Below, one piece after another: positions 34,662 through 42,057 of a stretch of DNA of 64,000 nt. The DNA comes from G020353115 sp964389685 (GTDB taxonomy: Bacteria > Bacteroidota > Bacteroidia > Bacteroidales > VadinHA17), in NCBI GenBank assembly GCA_964389685.1, contig CAYMFM010000003.1:1-64000 (forward strand), read 5' to 3'. Position 1 is the first letter of the stretch. Every line of letters begins with the position of its first letter. The notes beneath the pieces are model-generated. The model was not told the DNA's origin. It ran no database searches and saw only the letters and a list, made by a program, of their open reading frames with translations. The position numbers and the translations under genes are program-made.

Positions 34662-35804
34662 TTAATCCAGTCCTTTTTCCTTTAACCAGTTAGACATTAA
34701 GTCGGCAATTTCTACATTGTTCAAATCAGAAAATGGAAAGTGAGTATTGCCTTCGATACCGATTTCTGGCAAGTGAACTACGGTGACATCCCCTCCGTGT
34801 TCATTTACGGCATCTCTCCACAACTTTGCCATTTCAAGTCGTACCCGCCATCCATCCTGTCCTGGGTTGGGATTTGGTTCATTGGGGATGTTATCGCCAT
34901 AGAAAATAATAATTGGGATCTTGGTAAGCTGCATAAACTCTTGCAATGGTATTGCAATAGCTCGGAGAGTACCCCCTGAGCTTGGTTTTGGCTCAGGCAC
35001 CTCTCCTTCTGGAAAAAGAAAGCCGCTTCCCGGCTCATAGGAAATGATCGCTTTAATATTTTGATTTTTGACAGCGGTAAGCCAGCCCATTCCACCCGAA
35101 TGTGAATGTGTGACCAGAATGGCCGGGCCAATTTTATCGAACAGCGCCGAAACAGCCTCTGCATTAACATTTACATCGATTGCCCCAATGCTGGGGGTCA
35201 TGGATCGGAAATACTGGTTCAGCGTAACTGAATCATGCGCAAACTGTACGCCTTCAAAATAGTCTGGCCATATACCGATACGAAAAGTGCCAAACCATTG
35301 CTGTTCGTCAGGTGTTGGTGCAATGTTGGCAGCTACGGTACTGCGACCGGCATCCCCTCTGCGTGGCTGGTCAATGAGGTACACAGGAAAACGCCTGCGC
35401 AAAAAAATGTTCTGAAATCCTTCCCGCCCGTCTGGTGTCGTTTCCCAGGTTTTTGAAAACTGCCCGAAACCATGCCACATCACTAAGGGGTATTTATGGG
35501 CATTTGCAGGAATCTGATAAAACACATACGCATGATCACCACGGAAAGTCTGGCCTGCCGGGGCCGGATTGTATGGATCAAAGGTGCCGGGATTGGTAAT
35601 CACTGTTCCACCAACAGCAAAACTGCCTTGCTCCTTGATCATTATCAAATCACTGCTAGTGTCATTTATCCTGTTGGCACAGGATGTTACTAAAAGCAGC
35701 ATGAAGGTAACGCCGATCCATTCAATGTGAGTGACGCTACTGTTCGAGAAGGAAAAGCCGCTATTACAATGCATCAATTTCCTGAATGCCAATTCAATTC
35801 TCAT
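34662..35804 (-). CDS. Lipoprotein alpha/beta hydrolase, esterase-713-like
   Basis: 380 residues. A hydrophobic stretch ending in a lipobox (LLLVTSC, Cys42) suggests a membrane-anchored lipoprotein, although the N-terminal extension before it is long and the true start may lie further in. The fold is alpha/beta hydrolase: oxyanion region PLVMWHGFGQ, nucleophile Ser in VTHSHSGGMGW, a probable acid in IFYGDNIPNEP and His in GNTHFPFSDLNN. The GREGFQNIFLRRRFPVYLIDQPRRG segment recalls Alcaligenes esterase 713 and relatives. The substrate is unknown. It lies in the minus-strand accessory block between suf and queG. Confidence 0.78.
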   Translation of the reverse strand: MRIELAFRKLMHCNSGFSFSNSSVTHIEWIGVTFMLLLVTSCANRINDTSSDLIMIKEQGSFAVGGTVITNPGTFDPYNPAPAGQTFRGDHAYVFYQIPANAHKYPLVMWHGFGQFSKTWETTPDGREGFQNIFLRRRFPVYLIDQPRRGDAGRSTVAANIAPTPDEQQWFGTFRIGIWPDYFEGVQFAHDSVTLNQYFRSMTPSIGAIDVNVNAEAVSALFDKIGPAILVTHSHSGGMGWLTAVKNQNIKAIISYEPGSGFLFPEGEVPEPKPSSGGTLRAIAIPLQEFMQLTKIPIIIFYGDNIPNEPNPNPGQDGWRVRLEMAKLWRDAVNEHGGDVTVVHLPEIGIEGNTHFPFSDLNNVEIADLMSNWLKEKGLD

Positions 35805-35927
35805 AAGATTTCGATCATTTTATTTCAAGTTTGCAGTTGTCTTTGTCATATAGGTATGCAAAAACCTTCCGAATATAAGTACCTCCCAACTTCTTTCCTC
35901 CCATACCTGTGGTCGGAGAACGGTGGA

Positions 35928-35989
35928 ATTAACCGGCGCCAGCACTTCCGCTGATTAAAGCTGAAGACGATTCAGGCGTCCGGTTTAAT
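35928..35989. repeat. Imperfect inverted repeat with two paired boxes
   Basis: ATTAACCGG (35928-35936) pairs with CCGGTTTAAT (35980-35989, one extra T), and the inner CGCC pairs with GGCG near 35975. A 32-base unpaired centre separates them. Two stem boxes around a spacer resemble an integron attC site, but the outer boxes miss the RYYYAAC/GTTRRRY consensus by a base each. It lies between the nucleotidyltransferase and esterase genes and may simply be a terminator. Confidence 0.35.
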
Positions 35990-36004
35990 GAGTTGTTCTG
36001 CTGA

Positions 36005-36451
36005 TTATTCTTCTCCAAGAACTTCAATATCGGCTAGATCTTTCTTGCGTCCGGTTGCTCGTTTGTTGGTTATAAATTGTTTTTTACCAATGTACGAAAC
36101 AGATACATCACCAAAAAGACCTGGTTCTTTTGAAGCATCAGCTTCCTCCCATGTTACACCGCTGATTGATGTTATTATATCAATGCGCACAGGGGGAAGT
36201 CCAAGTTGAATTACCTTGTTTTGATCTTTAAAATCGTTGATTGTGAGATCAAGCGAACTGAAACCAAAATCAGCTAATGCATTGATAATACGTTTGGCGT
36301 TAGCATTGTCTGGCTTTACGAAAACATCAATATCACCTGTAAAACGAGGTGCTCCATGAAAAGCCAAAGCGTAGCCCCCGACGATTAAGAATTGTACTTC
36401 ATGTGCGTTCAACAATTCGAGAAACTCTCTGAAGTCTTCCTGTACTTCCAT
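36005..36451 (-). CDS. Nucleotidyltransferase, toxin-like (AbiEii/DUF6036 type)
   Basis: 148 residues with the minimal nucleotidyltransferase core: FLIVGGYALAFHG (the GG motif), FTGDIDVFV (the two metal-binding Asp residues) and VRIDIITSI (third Asp). Small proteins of this kind are commonly toxins in two-gene modules and transfer nucleotides to tRNA or proteins. The 59-residue gene at 36399-36578 overlaps its start by 53 bases in another frame, so the pair is translationally linked. Activity looks intact because all acidic residues are present. The target is unknown. Confidence 0.75.
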   Translation of the reverse strand: MEVQEDFREFLELLNAHEVQFLIVGGYALAFHGAPRFTGDIDVFVKPDNANAKRIINALADFGFSSLDLTINDFKDQNKVIQLGLPPVRIDIITSISGVTWEEADASKEPGLFGDVSVSYIGKKQFITNKRATGRKKDLADIEVLGEE

Positions 36452-36578
36452 AGTATTGACGTCTTAGTATTTCAACAGCCGAAATTCGCTCTTCAGGTGA
36501 ACGTTTTTGCCAATAAGCCAGATCGTCCAAGATGGAACTGCGGTCTATTTTTCGTTTTGTTATCACCTTTTGTATCAT
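36399..36578 (-). CDS. Small protein, probable partner/antitoxin of the nucleotidyltransferase
   Basis: A 59-residue frame that starts MIQKVITKRKID and contains DDLAYWQKRSPEERISAVE followed by LRRQYYGSTGRLQRV. From memory, small proteins with this LRRQYxGSTxRLQR pattern are widespread in Bacteroidota and other phyla directly upstream of nucleotidyltransferases. The gene overlaps the nucleotidyltransferase start by 53 bases. The pair therefore looks like a two-gene toxin-antitoxin-type module, but the function of the small protein is inferred from position only. Confidence 0.7.
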   Translation of the reverse strand: MIQKVITKRKIDRSSILDDLAYWQKRSPEERISAVEILRRQYYGSTGRLQRVSRIVERT

Positions 36579-36632
36579 ATGTACAATATAAGATTTTAGG
36601 GTGAAATATTAACTATTTTATTCAGCAGAACA

Positions 36633-36710
36633 TATATTCTACTGCAAGTTACGGGATAATATGATTAAGTGCAAGTTAAAAACGGAATCCTTATAATATC
36701 CGTTTTTCAT
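36633..36710 (+). repeat. Direct repeat, copy 1 (upstream of queG)
   Basis: This 78-base block recurs at 40295-40370 in the same orientation. About nine of ten positions match, including an unbroken run of more than 30 bases from 36648 onward. In this copy AAAACGGA (36679-36686) and TCCGTTTT (36699-36706) form a perfect hairpin followed by a short T-run, which is not kept in copy 2. Confidence 0.85.
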
Positions 36711-36789
36711 ATAATATAAAAGATTTATCCATATATTGATTATCTTTTACAAAAAGGTTAATTTCTCTTTTAAAAGGTAGTTCAATCAA

Positions 36790-37722
36790 ATGTTCACTTG
36801 TCAGGAAATTTCAGCTAAAATCAAGATCCATGCAATCCAGCTTGGATTTGATGCATGTGGTATAGCAAAAGCCGAAAGCCTCGGACAGGATTCATTCCGC
36901 CTGACACAATGGCTCAATGCCGGGCATCATGGGGAGATGAAGTACATGTCTGTTCATTCTGAAAAAAGGATCGATCCCCGTGAACTGGTGGAGGGAGCAG
37001 AATCGGTGATTTCGGTGATTCTGAATTATTACCCGGAAAAGGTCCAGTCCGATCCCAAGGCTCCCAGGATATCCAAATATGCATATGGGAGGGATTACCA
37101 TAGTGTTATAAAGAAAAAACTGAAGGAGTTACTCGATTTCATCAAAGCAACTATAGGTCCTGTGGATGGACGATACTTTGTTGATTCGGCTCCTGTGCTT
37201 GACCGTGCCTGGGCGGCAAAAGCCGGACTAGGATGGATCGGGAAGAATTCAAACCTCATTTCCAGGAAATACGGGTCGTTCGTTTTCATCGGTGAACTGG
37301 TAGTCGATCTAAAACTTGCCTGTGATCGTCCAGTTAAGGATTATTGCGGGGATTGCACACGCTGCATCGATGCCTGCCCGACCGGGGCGATTGTGGCTGA
37401 CCGGGTGATCGATTCGCGAAAATGCATCTCCTACCATACCATTGAGAACAAAGGGGAGATCCCTGTTGAGATGAAAGGCAACATGGAGAATTGGGTGTTC
37501 GGTTGTGATACCTGCCAGGATGTTTGTCCCTGGAACAAGAATCTAACTCCGCACCGGGAACCCGGTTTTAATCCTCACCCGGACCTGCTGAAACTTACCC
37601 GGAAAGAGTGGTTTGAGATGGATCAAAAGCGGTTTCAGGAATTGTTCGCCGGGACCCCGGTTATGAGGTCGAAGTATAAAGGATTGAGGAGAAATCTTGA
37701 GTTTTTAAAAAGCTCACAATAG
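36790..37722 (+). CDS. queG: Epoxyqueuosine reductase QueG
   Basis: QueG is a cobalamin-dependent Fe-S enzyme that reduces epoxyqueuosine to queuosine in tRNA anticodons. The 310 residues match the short form. The N-terminal DUF1730 domain covers about 1-170 (FDACGIAKAES, FVDSAPVLDRAWAAKAGLGWIG in two parts). Two [4Fe-4S] motifs follow: CGDCTRCIDACPTGAI and CDTCQDVCPWN. The C-terminal HEAT-repeat region of E. coli QueG is missing, as in many Bacteroidota. The final residues, LFAGTPVMRSKYKGLRRNLE, recur in a decayed copy at 40447-40533. A long hairpin terminator follows. Confidence 0.95.
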   Translation: MFTCQEISAKIKIHAIQLGFDACGIAKAESLGQDSFRLTQWLNAGHHGEMKYMSVHSEKRIDPRELVEGAESVISVILNYYPEKVQSDPKAPRISKYAYGRDYHSVIKKKLKELLDFIKATIGPVDGRYFVDSAPVLDRAWAAKAGLGWIGKNSNLISRKYGSFVFIGELVVDLKLACDRPVKDYCGDCTRCIDACPTGAIVADRVIDSRKCISYHTIENKGEIPVEMKGNMENWVFGCDTCQDVCPWNKNLTPHREPGFNPHPDLLKLTRKEWFEMDQKRFQELFAGTPVMRSKYKGLRRNLEFLKSSQ

Positions 37723-37730
37723 GTTGTAAA

Positions 37731-37794
37731 ACTCACCGGGTGACTCGCTTAAAAAAAGTGTAACTGACCCACAGTCACCCGGTGAGTATCCTTT
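37731..37794 (+). terminator. Terminator after queG, 15-bp perfect stem
   Basis: ACTCACCGGGTGACT (37731-37745) pairs exactly with 37773-37787, followed by ATCCTTTTC. The whole element, including the loop sequence AAAAGTGTAACTGACCCAC, recurs at 40542-40612 as part of the queG-associated direct repeat. Confidence 0.7.
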
Positions 37795-37964
37795 TCATTA
37801 TCTGGAGTTTTTAAAAGATTAAGGCTCAGGCTCCCACCATCTCCGCCAGGCGGATCCGGCAGGCAGAGAAGGCTGAGGAAAAGTATCCTCTTTAGGAATG
37901 TGACTTCTTTTCTGTACACGCTTGCTAACAAACTGTATGAATTTACCTTTGTCAAATAACAAGA

Positions 37965-40199
37965 TTATAAGTTGTCAGACTTCAGCAAAATCATCCTGCG
38001 ACTCTGTAACGAATTACCAGCCTTTATTTGATAAATGTAAATCCCTGAACTTGTTGGTTGATTATTACTATCCCTTCCATCCCAAGTAACTGACCATTTC
38101 CCGGCAGTCTGATATTCATTTGTCAGGATTCGTATCTCCTGTCCGAACATATTGTATATTTTTAATACTACCCTGGAAGGATTGGTTAACTCGTAGTCGA
38201 TGGTCGTGGAAGAATTGAACGGGTTGGGATAATTCTGTTGCAGCGTGAAACCTGCCTGTATTAGGTTTTTTTGTTCCTCGTTGAAATTTGTTTGTGCGTA
38301 TGGGTCAAAAGCATACAAATGGGTTGACTGTATCACCAGTGCAGTCCTGTTTCCTACCAGATGAGAGACATAATTTCCCTGTGATATCAACTCTACCCAA
38401 CTATCAGCCAAACCGTTATAGGTATAAAATTTACCGAATCCATTCATGCCCACCCAGGCTGAGATCAAGCCAATATATCCAGGGTCATAACAATAATACG
38501 GTTCTTCTGAAATCGTGTGTGTGGTCCATTGATCTGTAAGGGAGCTATACCCGTGTAAAATCTTGCCGGTAGTATTAAAAAAAGCCGCTGACATGGTTCC
38601 CAGCCCATTCTGATTAAATTCAAAATCTTTCTCGTGAACGCTACACTTTTCAGTATTGAATAAGAAAGATTGATGCTCTGATCTTGCATAGGCCAGGACA
38701 CCATTTATTTTTGAATAAACGTAAATACTGTCGGGGAAATTCCTTTGCATAATCATATCATGGGAAGAAGAATAAACAATGATTTTGTTCTCGGGCCAGG
38801 TTTTGTAAAGATATACATGTGGCGTTGTATTCCCTCCAACACTTATTTGCTTCTGAGTGTCAATCCAGGACCATTTGTTGGTATTGCTATTATAAAAGTA
38901 CATTCTCATGGTGTCAGAAGTTGGACTCCACCTGCAAAATGTCGCATAATCATCAGCTGCAGAAAAATTTGTAGTATGATCATAGCCCAGTGGAATTAAT
39001 TCTCCATGATTTTCGACAGGATTGAAACCCCATCCATACTGTGCATCAAAGACACACAAAACAGATCCTCCAACTTGAAAAGCACTGGTTGTACTCGTGT
39101 AAACCAAATCGGTATGGATTTTATTGAATTGGCCATCCCTTGCCGAATATAGGAAAAAGCGATAGTGTGATATGTCTTTTTCAGTACTTAAATCAAAAGT
39201 GAATTGTCCTCCGATATTTCCATTTCCATAATAACTTTCGGCCTCCCAGTCAATATCGTATGTGACAGTGTTCCAGGCGCCCAGGATTGTGCTATAACCA
39301 TAGAATTTTACCCTTACCAGTATAAAAGGTGTTACCACCGTTCTGAATCCAGAGGTATAAGCAATAAAAGTATCTGCTTCAATAGTACCGGTATTATAAA
39401 AATATACAGCAGCTTCATTTTCACCAGTCGAATAAGGGATCACATCGAATTGATTGTCAAAAGCGCTGTATCCAACGAGTAGAAAATCCTTTCCCATACC
39501 CGTTTTATCTATCATTCCGGCATAACCATGATCATATTTTTGTTGACTTATGGTACACCCGTCTTCAAGCTTGTTAAATGTTTGGGTATGGGAACTATAT
39601 ACCACGTTTATAATGTCGGCATAGAGATCAGTTTTTTGGAGGACAAGTATAATACAGTCCACCTTTGGGTAGTATAAACCATTGCTGAAATTTGCCGGAA
39701 GTCCATAATCGTATTGTTGCCAGGAACCCAGCGAACCATCAAATACATAAAACTTCTGATCGGTGACAAAAAAGGCCAGACTGTCACTGCATCCATAACT
39801 TCTGTATGGTTGGCTGGAATGATCGTTCAATAACGTGCCCTCATAATGAATTGTGTCCCAAACACCCAGGGATGAACTATAACCGAAAAGGAGATCTTCC
39901 GACCAGGCAAGTACAACATTTCCCTCTGTCTCCAAATATTTGAATATTTGAACTACACCCAAGTCAACCAGCACCCATTCACCGATTTTAATATCAAATA
40001 TTAATACGTATTGTGAGTTGGATTGCGTATGCCCAATACATCCATCGCCACAGTCATAATAACTTACTCCGGAGCCCAATGTATCGAGTGAATACCCTAC
40101 CCATCTTCCATCCTGAGCATACATGTCTGTATTTAACGACACAAAACCAAGAACTGCAGTTAATAATAAACATAAATAGAATTCATTCTGTCTGAACAT
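37965..40199 (-). CDS. Large secreted protein with T9SS sorting domain
   Basis: 744 residues with a signal peptide (FYLCLLLTAVLGFVSLNTDMYAQ) and a T9SS type A C-terminal domain. That domain runs from LQQNYPNPFNSSTTIDYEL through VVLKIYNMFGQEIRIL and ends SGIYIYQIKAGNSLQSRRM. It is therefore a probable SprA client displayed on or released from the surface. The middle about 600 residues are rich in Tyr, Ser, Asp and Trp with recurrent segments like GYSSSLGVWDTIHYEG and YSTILGAWNTVTYD, suggesting a beta-propeller of degenerate kelch-like blades. No enzymatic motif is seen. The gene sits between the two copies of the queG-associated repeat, on the opposite strand. Confidence 0.8.
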   Translation of the reverse strand: MFRQNEFYLCLLLTAVLGFVSLNTDMYAQDGRWVGYSLDTLGSGVSYYDCGDGCIGHTQSNSQYVLIFDIKIGEWVLVDLGVVQIFKYLETEGNVVLAWSEDLLFGYSSSLGVWDTIHYEGTLLNDHSSQPYRSYGCSDSLAFFVTDQKFYVFDGSLGSWQQYDYGLPANFSNGLYYPKVDCIILVLQKTDLYADIINVVYSSHTQTFNKLEDGCTISQQKYDHGYAGMIDKTGMGKDFLLVGYSAFDNQFDVIPYSTGENEAAVYFYNTGTIEADTFIAYTSGFRTVVTPFILVRVKFYGYSTILGAWNTVTYDIDWEAESYYGNGNIGGQFTFDLSTEKDISHYRFFLYSARDGQFNKIHTDLVYTSTTSAFQVGGSVLCVFDAQYGWGFNPVENHGELIPLGYDHTTNFSAADDYATFCRWSPTSDTMRMYFYNSNTNKWSWIDTQKQISVGGNTTPHVYLYKTWPENKIIVYSSSHDMIMQRNFPDSIYVYSKINGVLAYARSEHQSFLFNTEKCSVHEKDFEFNQNGLGTMSAAFFNTTGKILHGYSSLTDQWTTHTISEEPYYCYDPGYIGLISAWVGMNGFGKFYTYNGLADSWVELISQGNYVSHLVGNRTALVIQSTHLYAFDPYAQTNFNEEQKNLIQAGFTLQQNYPNPFNSSTTIDYELTNPSRVVLKIYNMFGQEIRILTNEYQTAGKWSVTWDGRDSNNQPTSSGIYIYQIKAGNSLQSRRMILLKSDNL

Positions 40200-40294
40200 A
40201 TTACTAATTTCTTTTGATTAACAATTTGTAATCACACTTTGTATTTACATACAATTTTTACAAATAGCAGAAAAGGAATAATTTACATAAAACC

Positions 40295-40370
40295 TATATC
40301 CTAATGCAATTTACGGGATAATATGATTAAGTGCAAGTTAAAACCGGAATCCCTATAATATTCATTTCAT
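40295..40370 (+). repeat. Direct repeat, copy 2 (upstream of queG remnant)
   Basis: This is the second copy of the block at 36633-36710. Here it runs straight into the integrase fragment. Its last bases are in frame with that fragment (YSFHKKHP) after a TAA at 40356-40358. Confidence 0.85.
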
Positions 40371-40451
40371 AAGAAACACCCGAAAGATATGGGTGGGAAG
40401 GAGCTCTCCGAGTTCCTAACAACCCTTGCCAGGGAACGTAACGTTTCGGCT
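40359..40451 (+). pseudogene. Fragment of a tyrosine recombinase (integron-integrase-like) N-terminal domain
   Basis: About 30 codons read YSFHKKHPKDMGGKELS, then EFLTTLARERNVSA. The pattern FHxxxHPxxMG followed by EIxxFLxxLAxxRNVSA is the SAM-like core-binding domain of IntI-type and related tyrosine recombinases, as I remember the family. A stop codon precedes it. The downstream part with the catalytic R-H-R-Y residues is absent, and the sequence switches to queG 3' sequence. It is clearly a broken remnant. Confidence 0.6.
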
Positions 40452-40533
40452 GCTGTTTGCCGGCACCGCGGTGATGCGAACCAAGTTTACTGGATTGAAA
40501 AGAAACCTGGAATTTTTGAAAAATTCACTTTAG
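40447..40533 (+). pseudogene. Remnant of a second queG 3' end
   Basis: In frame, 40453-40533 reads LFAGTAVMRTKFTGLKRN then LEFLKNSL and a TAG. The intact QueG ends LFAGTPVMRSKYKGLRRN then LEFLKSSQ. Only the last about 28 codons survive. The sequence after the stop, including the hairpin terminator, also matches the region after queG, so this is a decayed copy of the whole queG 3' region rather than chance similarity. Confidence 0.85.
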
Positions 40534-40541
40534 GTTGGATA

Positions 40542-40612
40542 ACTCACCGGGTGACTCGCTAACAAAAAAGTGTAACTGACCCACAGTCACCCGGTGAGTA
40601 TCTTTTTCGTTT
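40542..40612 (+). terminator. Terminator, second copy of the queG hairpin
   Basis: ACTCACCGGGTGACT (40542-40556) pairs exactly with 40585-40599, followed by ATCTTTTTCGTTTTTTT. It is nearly identical to the queG terminator 2.8 kb upstream and has the better T-tract. Confidence 0.75.
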
Positions 40613-41579
40613 TTTTCTTATAACTTATAACCACCTCCTCCTTCGCCCCGAGGGCGAAGGAATTTAAGTTCTTAAATAAAGGATTCAATAACAAATCCCT
40701 AAACACTCGAAGAGTGTTAAAACCGCCTTATAAGAATTGCGTAAGAAAACCGGGACGCAGGGTAAATGCCAAAAAGATAAAATGCTGTCTGATCCCGGCT
40801 TCCTGCTTGCCCACCCTGCCTTGCCAGCCAGACAGATTTCTCAGTCAGCCGCCGCTTCAGCCAATCGGCAAATATGGCTGCCCATGATTGTGGACTACGG
40901 TGGGGAAATCCTGCCAGTCCGTCATGCTTTGATTAATTCCCAACTGGCGAAGAAAACGTAGCAGATTAGCAGCAGGCAGAGGCGGGAGAGTTCATTTTAT
41001 CTGTGGCTGCTGCCCGCCCGACTGAACGACTTCAGTCGTTCGGGCGGGGGTCCCTTGGTTTTCAAGCAATTCTTATGCAGCGGCGATTTCTTTTGCCATA
41101 GGGATGCCTATGGCAAAGGCTGCTAAAAATTTCATGGCAAAACTACCTGCCTGAACGGCAGACAGGCGGCTTGAAAAGCAGCGCAACCAAACTCGCGGCT
41201 GTATCATAAAAATGGCTAACTGCAAGATGGCAAATTGAGTAGGTATATCTATAAATGCAAATAGGATGGTCTTAACTCTATATCAGCTTTTGAAAGTGAA
41301 TTTTAGTGACAGTGTCAAAATTATGTTTTCTTTGGTTCTAAGATAATGAAGGATTCATGATACACCCTCTCAGACAAGGTTGCTGGGATGGCCCGCCCTG
41401 TGAAATAATGCAAAATAGGAGCGGCTTTGCCGCTATTTCATAGGGCAAGATGGCCATACCCCTTACTGAATTTTCTTCACCTTGTTTTGTACATAAAATT
41501 TTTTCCCGTAGGGATGCCTTCGGCAAAAGGCCGTTCTTTCGCCCTTCGGGCGAAGGAGGAGGAAGCCTTAGCCTCTTCT
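40613..41579. other. Gene-free mosaic of palindromic repeats
   Basis: I see no gene in this stretch of almost 1 kb. It holds a hairpin CCTTCGCCC-CGA-GGGCGAAGG (40640-40660), a perfect 11-bp hairpin around TTTGCCATAGG (41092-41117), a CTGCC-N5-GGCAG palindrome (41147-41161), an inverted pair around CCCTGTGAAATA (41396-41450), a CCCGTAGGGATGCCT motif (41505-41519) and a TTCGCCC-TTC-GGGCGAA hairpin (41538-41554). A 15-base sequence at 40634-40648 recurs inverted at 41548-41562, almost bracketing the region. The 74-codon frame at 40737-40961 looks like chance. Confidence 0.6.
41092..41117. repeat. Perfect 11-bp hairpin
   Basis: TTTGCCATAGG (41092-41102) pairs with CCTATGGCAAA (41107-41117) around a GATG loop. 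The GGGATGCCT core also occurs at 41511 and, as GGGGTGCCT, at 44417, marking a dispersed family. Confidence 0.7.
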
Positions 41580-41984
41580 CTACGCTTCCACCACCGTAAC
41601 CACCACATTCCTCCGGTCCCTCGGGCCATCGAACTCACACAGGAAAATATTCTGCCAGGTCGATAATCCCAGTTCTCCGTTTATGAGGGGGATGATTTCG
41701 CCAGGACCAACAATGCCGGCTTTCAGGTGGGCATCGCCATTATTATCCTGGTGATCGTGTTCCCATACACCAAAGGGGATCAGCTTATTCAGAAGATTGA
41801 TTACGTCGGTTTGCACCGATTGATCCCAGTTCTCCTGTATCATAATGGCAGCAGTGGCTCCCTGAACATAAACGCTTACCAGCCCGTTGGTTATGTTGCT
41901 TTTACCGACTATGCTTTTTACCTGGTTTGTAATATCATACAGCCCGTTGTGACTATTAGTACTTATTTGTATCGTGTCGCGCAT
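41580..41984 (-). CDS. yjbQ: YjbQ family protein (UPF0047, thiamine-phosphate-synthase-like)
   Basis: 134 residues from the ATG at 41984 (MRDTIQISTNSHNGLYDIT), the usual family size. The conserved C-terminal region NNGDAHLKAGIVGPGEIIPL and WQNIFLCEFDGPRDRR holds the His and acidic residues of the proposed active site. YjbQ proteins show weak secondary thiamine-phosphate synthase activity when overproduced. Their true role is unknown. The frame is open for 37 more codons upstream, but that would run into the divergent neighbour's promoter region and lacks family similarity. It is divergent from the lipase gene with 73 bases between starts. Confidence 0.9.
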   Translation of the reverse strand: MRDTIQISTNSHNGLYDITNQVKSIVGKSNITNGLVSVYVQGATAAIMIQENWDQSVQTDVINLLNKLIPFGVWEHDHQDNNGDAHLKAGIVGPGEIIPLINGELGLSTWQNIFLCEFDGPRDRRNVVVTVVEA

Positions 41985-42057
41985 TTTTTTTACTTTATTG
42001 TATAAAATTACATCATTTAGACTTAATTTAGTGAATACCTTGTTAAAAGAGTGGTCT

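Noticed and set aside
40737..40961. 74-codon open frame in the 40.6-41.6 kb mosaic
   Set aside because: It covers palindromic repeat DNA, its composition is unlike a protein, and it matches no family I know.
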